Source: Lachnospiraceae bacterium (GTDB lineage: Bacteria; Bacillota; Clostridia; Lachnospirales; Lachnospiraceae). From it: a stretch of 51,200 nt of DNA. The position numbers and the translations under genes are program-made. Positions 34,653 to 42,554 of the stretch are shown in pieces. The notes under the pieces were generated by a model. That model saw only the letters and a program-made list of their open reading frames with translations. It had not been told where the DNA came from and did no database searches. Every line of letters starts with the position of its first letter. The stretch's first letter is position 1. The stretch covers positions 1 through 51,200 of the forward strand of contig JAFYWF010000090.1 of assembly GCA_017558145.1 (NCBI GenBank), read 5' to 3'.

Positions 34653-35196
34653 AGAGAAAATAATAGAGGGTATTAAATTAATAATAGAAGGTATTGGAGA
34701 AGATTTAGAGAGAGAAGGACTAAAAGAAACTCCGGAGAGAATTGCCAGAATGTATGAAGAAGAGTTGTTTTCCGGATTATATGAAGATGTCTCAATTCAC
34801 ATGCAAAAGAGATTTCACGTGGAAGATAATCAAATCGTTATGGAAAAAGATATTCCTTTTTATTCCATGTGCGAACATCATTTTTTACCATTTTTTGGAA
34901 ATGTACATATTGCATATGTTCCTAACGGAGAAGTTTTAGGTTTAAGTAAATTGGCGAGATGTGTAGAAGTTTTTGCCAGAAGACCTCAAATTCAGGAAAG
35001 AATGACAGCTCAGATTGCAGATGCAATTATGGAACATTTGAATCCTAAAGGGGTTATGGTAATGGTAGAAGCTAAAGAACATATGTGTATGTCAATGCGT
35101 GGTGTAAAAAAACCGGGAACAAAAACAGTTACACTTGTTACCAGAGGATGTTTTGAAGATACAAAAATGCAAGAAACTTTTTATCGTTTGTTGTGA
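34642..35196 (+). CDS. folE: GTP cyclohydrolase I
   Basis: The 184-residue enzyme makes 7,8-dihydroneopterin triphosphate from GTP, the first folate step. The zinc ligands are visible in [14 protein letters not shown] and in EHMCMSMRG, with the usual LGLSKLAR between them. Length is standard. The start overlaps the end of folC with AAAGGAT upstream. Confidence 0.96.
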   Translation: MVNKEKIIEGIKLIIEGIGEDLEREGLKETPERIARMYEEELFSGLYEDVSIHMQKRFHVEDNQIVMEKDIPFYSMCEHHFLPFFGNVHIAYVPNGEVLGLSKLARCVEVFARRPQIQERMTAQIADAIMEHLNPKGVMVMVEAKEHMCMSMRGVKKPGTKTVTLVTRGCFEDTKMQETFYRLL

Positions 35197-35207
35197 TTGG
35201 ATGATGA

Positions 35208-35735
35208 ATGAATCGAGTAAATAATATTTTAAAAAATGAATTGTTTCGGGTATGCCTAGAAAAAATAAAGAATTATGAACAGGAACGTATTTTTTGTAAA
35301 CATGATATTTGTCATTTTATAGATGTTTGCAGGATTGCTGAAAATCTATGGTTAGAAGCTCGTATTCAAATGTTGGAAGAAAATGCTAACGCTTCAAATA
35401 GAATCATGAGGAACAAAAATACAAAAGAACTTATCTATGCGGCTGGTTTACTTCATGATATTGGACGATGGCAGGAATATGAAAATGGAACTCCTCATGA
35501 GATTGCAAGTTCTCATATTGCACCTTCTATTTTACAACAATGTGGATTTGACCAAGAAGAAATTGAAACGATTAATTTGGCTATTTTAAATCATAGAAAT
35601 AAAGAAATTATGAATGAAAATAATTTATCCGGATGGATGTATTTGGCAGATAAAAAAAGTCGTGCTTGTTTCGCATGTGAGAGTGAAGCACTTTGTAATT
35701 GGTCAAAGGAAAAAAAGAATTTAAAACTCATGTAA
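35208..35735 (+). CDS. HD-domain phosphohydrolase within the folate cluster
   Basis: The 175-residue protein has the HD fold ligands: His36 (CHFIDV), His83-Asp84 (LLHDIG), His103, His129 and Asp148 (YLADKKSR). Right after the last Asp is an unusual Cys motif, C154-F-A-C157-x5-C163-N-W, which could bind a metal or cluster. It follows folE by 11 bases and overlaps the reading frame before folP, so it is a member of the folate operon. HD enzymes hydrolyse phosphate esters of nucleotides. I infer that it may remove pyrophosphate from dihydroneopterin triphosphate, a step with no other candidate here. This is not proven. Confidence 0.8.
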   Translation: MNRVNNILKNELFRVCLEKIKNYEQERIFCKHDICHFIDVCRIAENLWLEARIQMLEENANASNRIMRNKNTKELIYAAGLLHDIGRWQEYENGTPHEIASSHIAPSILQQCGFDQEEIETINLAILNHRNKEIMNENNLSGWMYLADKKSRACFACESEALCNWSKEKKNLKLM

Positions 35736-35749
35736 ATGAAGGAATAAAT

Positions 35750-36571
35750 ATGCTAATTGGAAATAAAGAGTTTGATACTAAACATCATACTTATATCATG
35801 GGAATCCTAAATGTAACTCCGGATTCCTTTTCTGACGGTGGTAATTATGTGGATCTTGATAAAGCTTTGTACAGAGTAGAGGAAATGATTTCTCAAGGGG
35901 TGGATATTATTGATATTGGTGGAGAATCTACTCGACCGGGATATGTAATGATATCAGAAGGGGAAGAAATTGATAGAGTATGTTCCACGATAGAAAGTAT
36001 AAAAAAAAGATTTGACATACCACTTTCATTGGATACCTACAAAAGTAAAGTTGCTAAAGTAGGAATTGATGTTGGAGTGGATATGATAAATGATATTTGG
36101 GGATTACAATATGATGAGAATATGGCAAAAGTCGTAGCAGACGGAAATGTAGCATGTTGCCTGATGCATAATCGTAAAGAATCGGGTTATCAGGTATTTA
36201 TGCAAGATGTTTTCAGTGATCTTGCTTCCAGTATTGTGAAAGCCAAAGAGGTTGGAATTGGAAATGATAAGATTATATTAGATCCTGGAGTTGGTTTTGG
36301 TAAAAACTACGAGCAGAACATGGAAGTTATTCAAAAAATAAATGATTTTCAAAAGCTGGGTTATCCTTTATTGTTAGGAGTTTCCAGGAAATCAGTTATT
36401 GGTCTTACTTTGAATCTACCGGTAGAAGAACGTTTACCCGGGACTTTGGCGTTAAGTGCATATGGCATATTACAAGGGTGCTCTTTTTTAAGAGTTCATG
36501 ATGTAAAAGAAAATAAAGAAGTTGTTATTATGTTAGAGGCTTTGAAGGATATAAGTTTAAAAACTAAATAG
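35750..36571 (+). CDS. folP: Dihydropteroate synthase
   Basis: The TIM-barrel enzyme joins 6-hydroxymethyl-dihydropterin pyrophosphate with p-aminobenzoate; it is the sulphonamide target. The 273-residue protein shows GILNVTPDSFSDGG, DIGGESTRPG and LGVSRKSVIG. An ORF can be drawn from 35699, but the AAGGA ribosome site fits the ATG at 35750. It overlaps nothing and is followed by a vanW gene with its own promoter. Confidence 0.95.
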   Translation: MLIGNKEFDTKHHTYIMGILNVTPDSFSDGGNYVDLDKALYRVEEMISQGVDIIDIGGESTRPGYVMISEGEEIDRVCSTIESIKKRFDIPLSLDTYKSKVAKVGIDVGVDMINDIWGLQYDENMAKVVADGNVACCLMHNRKESGYQVFMQDVFSDLASSIVKAKEVGIGNDKIILDPGVGFGKNYEQNMEVIQKINDFQKLGYPLLLGVSRKSVIGLTLNLPVEERLPGTLALSAYGILQGCSFLRVHDVKENKEVVIMLEALKDISLKTK

Positions 36572-36608
36572 AATAAAATGTTGTACTTAATTTTGTTGTG
36601 ATTGTGAA

Positions 36609-36637
36609 TTGAAATGTAATATTCTTTATGGCATAAT
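36609..36637 (+). promoter_or_regulatory. Probable promoter of the vanW-folBK pair
   Basis: TTGAAA at 36609-36614, a 17-base spacer and CATAAT at 36632-36637 with an extended -10 TGG. Confidence 0.6.
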
Positions 36638-36671
36638 GTGTTTTAAAGTATTTTTATAGGAGAAAGAACAA

Positions 36672-37565
36672 ATGAGATTTAATAAATGGATTGTAGCGAT
36701 GACCTTAGCCGTTGCTTTTGTTACAGTGGCAGTATCCGGCATACATGCAGAGGCAGCAAATGCAAAAAAAACAGAGACGAATAAGACGAATACGAAGAAA
36801 ACAAAGGAGCAGAAGAAAAAAGTGGAAATTTCTGATTATTCTGCAATCTTTGATGCACAGTATTATTACAATTCTTATCCGGATTTACAGGTGGCATTTG
36901 GAAATGATGAAAAAGCTTTATTTGATCATTTTGTAAAATGTGGAATGAAAGAAGGTAGAAATGGAAATGCCACATTTAATGTAAAAGCTTATATGAAAAA
37001 TAATTTAGATTTAGTAGGTATTTTTAAAGCAGATGATTTGACAGAATATTATGCTCATTATGCAAATAATGGAAAAGCAGAAGGCAGAATCTCACAATAT
37101 CAGGCTAATCAGGCACCTAAAGAAGGTGTTTTAGCAACACATACAACATATTATGATCCTAAGGAAGCCAGAGCTATTAATGTAGAATTAGCTGCTTCAA
37201 GAATTAATGGTATGGTGATTGAACCAGGTAAGATATTTTCTTATAGTGATTCTGTAGGAAGAAGAACTGTAGAAAATGGATATGTAGATGGTCCATCATT
37301 TGCAAGTGGAAAAGAAGTAACCAGTATTGGTGGTGGTATTTGCCAGGTATCTTCTAATTTGTATGTGTCAATGTTATTAGCAGGTATAGAACCAATTGAA
37401 CATCATTATCATAGCTTGCCGGTAGATTATGTTCCTACAGGTTTAGATGCAGCTATTTCTGAAAATGTACAGGATTTAAGATTTAAAAATACAGCAGCAT
37501 ATAATATTGTAATTGAAGCAATTGCAAAAGATGGTGTTTTGACTGTAAGTTTATTAAGAAGGTAG
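36672..37565 (+). CDS. VanW family exported protein
   Basis: The 297-residue protein has a signal peptide (cleavage probably after HAEA), a basic Lys/Thr linker and two helical repeats of the type DAQYYYNSYPDLQVAFG...HFVKCGMKEGR and YYAHYANNGKAEGR. The C-terminal VanW domain follows: GKIFSYSDSVGRRT, GGGICQVSSNLYVSMLLAG and a YxxxGLDAAIS segment. VanW is found in some glycopeptide-resistance clusters, but its role is unknown. The repeats resemble those of other clostridial wall proteins. It sits inside the folate cluster without an evident pathway link. A TAGGAG ribosome site precedes the ATG. Confidence 0.85.
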   Translation: MRFNKWIVAMTLAVAFVTVAVSGIHAEAANAKKTETNKTNTKKTKEQKKKVEISDYSAIFDAQYYYNSYPDLQVAFGNDEKALFDHFVKCGMKEGRNGNATFNVKAYMKNNLDLVGIFKADDLTEYYAHYANNGKAEGRISQYQANQAPKEGVLATHTTYYDPKEARAINVELAASRINGMVIEPGKIFSYSDSVGRRTVENGYVDGPSFASGKEVTSIGGGICQVSSNLYVSMLLAGIEPIEHHYHSLPVDYVPTGLDAAISENVQDLRFKNTAAYNIVIEAIAKDGVLTVSLLRR

Positions 37566-37577
37566 TAAATATCAGGC

Positions 37578-38408
37578 ATGGATGTAATAAAAATTGAGAA
37601 CTTGGAAATCTACGCTTATCATGGAGTTTTTGAAGAAGAGAAGAAAAAAGGCCAAAAGTTTTATATTAATGCTAAATTGTTTTCTGATTTAAAAAAAGCC
37701 GGAAAAAATGATACTTTGTCGGATTCTACCCATTATGGAGAAGTGTGTCTTCAAATGGAAAGAAGCATGACGGAAAGTACTTTTGATTTGATTGAAAGAG
37801 CTGCTTGGAAAACAGCAGAAGATGTGTTGTTACAATTTCCCTTAGTAAAGAGTATTACGTTAGAACTGAAAAAACCATATGCTCCCATACCCATGAAATT
37901 TGAATCTGTATCTGTCGAAATTACCAGAGGCTGGCATAGAGTTTATATTGCTTTTGGTTCTAATATGGGAAAGAAAGAGAAGTATATTCAAGAAGGAATT
38001 GAAGAAATTAAAAAGCATAGATTGTTTCGTAATGTAAAGGTTTCCCAGTATTTTTATTCCACGCCTTATGGTGGAGTAAGTCAGGATGATTTTGTAAATG
38101 GTGTATTGGAAGCAGAAACGATGATGGAACCACAAGAACTTTTAGAGTATTTGCATGATGTGGAACAAAACGCGAATAGGGTAAGAGTTCAACATTGGGG
38201 GCCAAGAACTTTAGATTTGGATATTTTATTATTTGATGATGAGATTATAGATGAACCTAATCTTCAAATTCCACATAGGGATATGAAAAACCGTGATTTT
38301 GTGTTGGTACCTTTAGCGCAGCTTGCAGGGTATAAGAGACATCCTGTTTATCATATTACGATTGATGAAATGCTTCAAAATATAAGAGAATTTCACATCA
38401 TTAATTAA
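37578..38408 (+). CDS. folBK: Fused dihydroneopterin aldolase / HPPK
   Basis: The 276-residue bifunctional enzyme carries FolB at residues 1-115 (IENLEIYAYHGVFEEEKKKGQKF, ending VSVEITRGWHR) and FolK from about 117 (VYIAFGSNMGKK; catalytic block RVQHWGPRTLDLDILLFDDE). It converts dihydroneopterin to 6-hydroxymethyl-dihydropterin and then pyrophosphorylates it for FolP. Fusion of the two steps is common in Clostridia. It starts 12 bases after vanW with a weak ribosome site. Confidence 0.94.
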   Translation: MDVIKIENLEIYAYHGVFEEEKKKGQKFYINAKLFSDLKKAGKNDTLSDSTHYGEVCLQMERSMTESTFDLIERAAWKTAEDVLLQFPLVKSITLELKKPYAPIPMKFESVSVEITRGWHRVYIAFGSNMGKKEKYIQEGIEEIKKHRLFRNVKVSQYFYSTPYGGVSQDDFVNGVLEAETMMEPQELLEYLHDVEQNANRVRVQHWGPRTLDLDILLFDDEIIDEPNLQIPHRDMKNRDFVLVPLAQLAGYKRHPVYHITIDEMLQNIREFHIIN

Positions 38409-38448
38409 ATGATAAAAATGTTGTAATAATAGAATTATATAGGAATCA

Positions 38449-38487
38449 TAAATAAAACCTGCCTAAACGGCAGGTTTTATTTATTTT
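38449..38487. terminator. Terminator between convergent folBK and DUF5050 genes
   Basis: A 14-bp perfect stem (AAATAAAACCTGCC and complement), 5-nt loop, T-rich flanks on both strands. Confidence 0.88.
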
Positions 38488-38511
38488 AGAAATTTATTTA
38501 AAATAGTATAT

Positions 38512-39523
38512 TTATGGTGAAAAAATGCCGGTTCCAACAGGGCCATACAGGCTTTGCTTGTAAATAGGAGTAGGAGAACCGTATTCATTAAAATATACGT
38601 AATTTGAAGTTATATTTATTTTTTCAAAATAACCCTGAGATACGATTTCAGCGTTAGAACCATCTGTCAGCATGCGCATCAAAACTGGTTGTGTTTGAGA
38701 AAATTTTTGGTAATAAATATAATTGTCATATACATTATAAGTTTCTACACGATCTGTTGTTAGTACTTCGTGTTCGCCTGTTGATGGTTGATATCGATGA
38801 AGCTCATAAGTACTGTCAATATCCATAAAATAAATATAGCCATCTGTATGGTAGACAGGATTGTAAACACGATGTTGCCATACCATGGATTTTAAGCCGG
38901 ACCTGGTATCATAAGAGTACAGGTAATAATTATTTTCCGGATCTGCAAAATATAAAACGGAATTTGCACCGCTGGCAGGTGTAATTTGACCGGATAAAAT
39001 AACTTCTTCCGAAGATTTATCAATTGAAATACGATCTAAAGTTACACCATTAGAACCATCGAAATGTTGATAATAAACATTATTGTCAATTAAGATTAAG
39101 GTGGCAACCGGATCTCGTTTTAAGCAGATAATATCTTTTCCATCTTTCGTGGTGCGATACATACCTGTTGCTTGCACTGCATATCCTAAGCCGGAACCAT
39201 CTCCAACATTTTTTTGATAATAATATACATAGTTACCGCCTGCATTAATGGAGGAAACTCCTACGGTACCGATTTTTTGTATATTCGTTTCATCGGAATT
39301 CATCACATATAAGGTGTTTTCATCATAAGGATTGGAAAAAAACACCAATCCATCATCTTCGCAAAATGTTCCACCATTATACAGATTTCCGGCATGGTTC
39401 CCAATAGTTCCGGCAGGATTTGGGGTTGATTTGCCTGAAAAATAAGTGAAAATGGTAATACTGCTAAATGCAAGAATAATGAAAGCAAGGATAAGAAAAG
39501 TTTTTAAATTTTTCGTAAGTCAT
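38512..39523 (-). pseudogene. DUF5050 family membrane-anchored protein, frameshifted at the start
   Basis: The downstream frame encodes a beta-rich extracellular domain with repeated Tyr/Asp/Gly blades (GGNYVYYYQKN, VYHTDGYIYFMD, YIYYQKF) matching DUF5050, preceded by GNHAGNLYNGGTFCEDDG. The same frame continues further upstream as a clean signal-anchor helix ending ITIFTYFSGK. However, it has no start codon: a TGA precedes it. The well-placed ATG at 39523 (AAAGGATGTG upstream) is in another frame that stops after 19 codons. Removing one A from the A5 run just after this start joins the ATG to the main frame and gives about 336 residues. The best start in the intact part is TTG/GTG at about 39348, lacking the anchor. 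So this is a frameshifted or slippage-dependent gene. Confidence 0.7.
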
Positions 39524-39678
39524 CACATCCTTTTTGTTGATTTTATCATTAGTATAATAGGATATTTGCTTGCTATCAAGAGTATTTTAGAGTAAAATTT
39601 TATCTGAATAAAGTAAATAATATCTATGAGAAATGTTTTATTATAGATAGAAAGGAAACAACGTAAGTTGTAATACAT

Positions 39679-40971
39679 ATGAGAGAACAGGAATTAATTT
39701 TATACCGTGATTTTGAAGAAGGTGAGCTTCTGAGAGATATGGTCTGGCTAATGGAGCATTTTGAGGATGAATTTTATAATAAAGAAGACAAGAGTATGCT
39801 TTGTTATACCAATATTCATCGTTTGTTGGAAATGGCAGGACATTATGGATTTAGTGGTAATCTTTGGCATTGTTATTTAACAAATTTATTGGTAAATAAA
39901 GAAAACAGTTACAGTAAGGCCTGTGAAATTAGAGGAGAAATTGAAGGTACAATTAATGAAGCTGTTCTTCATGATATTACAATTATGAAGGAGTTTTTTG
40001 ATTTTGATTTCGATTCTATGGTGAAGCATTTGGGAATCAAAGGATTTTCCATGGTGTTGGATTATACTGCCAGTGCACAGGAAAGCAAAGTTTATAACAG
40101 TCGAATTAGAGAGCGTATTTCTACTTTAACGAAAACTTTAAGTGAGGCCGGTTCACCGGAAGAAATGAAAGATATTTTAACGCAGTTCTATAAAGAATAT
40201 GGGGTAGGGAAATTTGGTCTTCATAAGGCATTTCGAGTAGAGCATACAGACAGAGGTGTCGAAATCGTTCCTATTTTAAATATTGCGCATGTTCATTTGG
40301 ATGATTTGGTTGGTTATGAAATTCCTAAAAGAAAGTTAATAGACAATACAGAAGCTTTTGTTTATGGTCGAAAAGCCAATAATTGTCTGTTATTTGGTGA
40401 TGCAGGAACCGGAAAATCTTCCAGTATTAAAGCAATTGCAAATCAGTATTACGAAGATGGACTTCGTATCATTGAAGTATATAAACATCAATTTCAGGAT
40501 TTAAATGCAGTCATTTCTCAGATTAAAAATAGAAATTATAAGTTCATTATTTATATGGATGACCTTAGTTTTGAAGATTTTGAAATTGAATATAAATATT
40601 TGAAAGCAGTCATTGAAGGTGGGCTTGAAAAGAAACCAAAGAATGTTTTGATTTATGCAACTAGCAATCGTAGGCATTTGGTGAGAGAAAAGTTTTCAGA
40701 CAAAGAGGAAAGACGTGATGATTTACATTCCAGCGATACAGTGCAGGAAAAATTATCTTTGGTTTCCAGATTCGGAGTGTCTATCTTTTTCTGTGCACCG
40801 GATAAAAAAGAGTTTGGTAACATTGTAAAAACACTAGCTGAGAGACATCATATTTCTATACCGGAAAATGAATTATTGTTAGAAGCTAATAAATGGGAAT
40901 TGGCTCATGGAGGTTTATCAGGTAGAACGGCACAACAATTTATTGATTATTTGTTAGGGTTACAAAAATAA
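39679..40971 (+). CDS. DUF815 AAA+ ATPase
   Basis: The 430-residue soluble ATPase has a helical N-terminal half and an AAA+ module in the C-terminal half: Walker A GDAGTGKSSS at about residues 240-249, Walker B IIYMDDLSFED near residue 292, sensor 1 YATSNRRHL and a sensor 2 region (GLSGRTAQQF). This is the DUF815 family, of unknown function but widespread. It begins the ppx-ppk-maf block, separated from ppx by about 17 bases. The start lacks a close ribosome site (AAAGGAAAC is about 25 bases upstream), so the exact N-terminus is uncertain. Confidence 0.85.
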   Translation: MREQELILYRDFEEGELLRDMVWLMEHFEDEFYNKEDKSMLCYTNIHRLLEMAGHYGFSGNLWHCYLTNLLVNKENSYSKACEIRGEIEGTINEAVLHDITIMKEFFDFDFDSMVKHLGIKGFSMVLDYTASAQESKVYNSRIRERISTLTKTLSEAGSPEEMKDILTQFYKEYGVGKFGLHKAFRVEHTDRGVEIVPILNIAHVHLDDLVGYEIPKRKLIDNTEAFVYGRKANNCLLFGDAGTGKSSSIKAIANQYYEDGLRIIEVYKHQFQDLNAVISQIKNRNYKFIIYMDDLSFEDFEIEYKYLKAVIEGGLEKKPKNVLIYATSNRRHLVREKFSDKEERRDDLHSSDTVQEKLSLVSRFGVSIFFCAPDKKEFGNIVKTLAERHHISIPENELLLEANKWELAHGGLSGRTAQQFIDYLLGLQK

Positions 40972-40988
40972 AATTTATGGGGGGTACC

Positions 40989-42533
40989 ATGAAAGCGAAA
41001 TTATTTGCAGCCATTGATATAGGTTCTTATGAGCTTAGTTGTAAAATCTTTGAATTTTCAGTAAAGAATGGAATGCGAGAGATAGACAATGTTGTTTATC
41101 GCTTGGACTTGGGAAGTGAAAGTTTTGCCAATAGGAAAATTACCAAAGAAAAAGTAGATGAGTTATGTCATGTATTAAATTCTTTTAAAACAGTAATGGA
41201 AACCTATAAGGTAGAAGAATATAAGGCATACGGAACCAGTGCCATCCGTGAGATGGAAAATAAAATGATCCTTTTGGATCATATTCAACAAAGAACGGGT
41301 ATTAAAATAGAGGAAATCAGTAACTCAGAACAGCGTTTTTTAAATTATAAGGCGATTGCTTCTAAAGGAGAAGAATTTAATAGAATTATTGAAAAGGGGA
41401 CTGCTATTGTCGACATTGGTGGAGGCAGTATTCAGATTTCTTTATTTGAAAAAAATTCATTGATTGCGACACAAAATATGAAAATGGGAGTACTTCGTTT
41501 AGAAGAAAGTATTAGTCATTTGGCAAGCAACAATATGAATTATGCATCACTTTTGGAAGAAACTATAAATACCCAACTTTCTGTATTTAAAAAACTATAT
41601 TTAAAAGATCGTGAAATTGAGCATATTATCGTTGTAGATGATTATGTTTCCGTATTAATGCAAAAATATGAAAAAGAAGGAAAACATTCATCTCATTTAT
41701 CGTTTGAAAAGTTTCATCAACATGTGAATGCGGCAAAGATGAGTGGAAATTATGAATTATCTCGTAAATATGATATTTCAGAGGAAAATGCTAAACGTAC
41801 CTTTATTTCTGCTGTGATTATTCGTCGTTGCATGAAGGTGATGGGAGCAAAAATGCTTTGGTCTCCAGGGGTTGTTTTATGTGATGGAATTGGTTTTGAA
41901 TATGGACAGAAATGTGGATTCTTAAAAGAAGACCATGATTTTGAACAGGATATTTTAGATTGTGCATTAAATTTAAGTAAAAGGTATCTGGGAAATAAAA
42001 AAAGAAGTGAAACATTAGAGAATATCGCACTCACAATTTTTGATTCTATGAAAAAAATTCATGGTTTAGGAAAACGAGAAAGATTACTTTTAAGCCTAGC
42101 TACTATTCTTCATGACTGTGGGAAATATATTAGTATGTCTAATTTAGGGGAATGTTCTTATAATATTATTTTATATACAGAAATTATAGGATTATCCCAT
42201 ATTGAGCGAGAGATGGTAGCTAATGTAGTTAAATTTAATCATTTAAAATTTACATATTATGATGTAGTAACGGAAGGGTCAAAATTAGATAGACATTCCT
42301 ATTTAATTATTGCTAAATTAACAGCTATTTTGAAATTAGCTAATGGTTTGGATCGAAGTCATAAACAAAAATTTAAGGATATTAAAATTGGGTTAAAAGA
42401 GCATGATTTGATTATCACGGTAAATACCAATGAAGATATTACTTTAGAAAAAGGATTGTTGCAGGAGCGTTCAGACTTCTTTGAAGAAGTATTTAGTATT
42501 CGTCCGGTAATCAAACAAAGAAAGATGGTATAG
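40989..42533 (+). CDS. ppx: Exopolyphosphatase (Ppx/GppA family) with HD domain
   Basis: The enzyme hydrolyses terminal phosphates of polyphosphate, or pppGpp. The 515-residue protein has the ASKHA ATPase-like fold: AAIDIGSYELSCKIFEFS at the N-terminus, AYGTSAIREM, and the second phosphate loop VDIGGGSIQISLFEK. The C-terminal HD domain contains ILHDCGKYIS and VKFNHLKF. The ATG at 40989 is preceded by a GGGGGG run; a start at 40977 would put this run inside the gene and is less likely. It lies 21 bases before ppk in one operon. Confidence 0.9.
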   Translation: MKAKLFAAIDIGSYELSCKIFEFSVKNGMREIDNVVYRLDLGSESFANRKITKEKVDELCHVLNSFKTVMETYKVEEYKAYGTSAIREMENKMILLDHIQQRTGIKIEEISNSEQRFLNYKAIASKGEEFNRIIEKGTAIVDIGGGSIQISLFEKNSLIATQNMKMGVLRLEESISHLASNNMNYASLLEETINTQLSVFKKLYLKDREIEHIIVVDDYVSVLMQKYEKEGKHSSHLSFEKFHQHVNAAKMSGNYELSRKYDISEENAKRTFISAVIIRRCMKVMGAKMLWSPGVVLCDGIGFEYGQKCGFLKEDHDFEQDILDCALNLSKRYLGNKKRSETLENIALTIFDSMKKIHGLGKRERLLLSLATILHDCGKYISMSNLGECSYNIILYTEIIGLSHIEREMVANVVKFNHLKFTYYDVVTEGSKLDRHSYLIIAKLTAILKLANGLDRSHKQKFKDIKIGLKEHDLIITVNTNEDITLEKGLLQERSDFFEEVFSIRPVIKQRKMV

Positions 42534-42554
42534 TGACTTAAGGGGAAAGTATAT

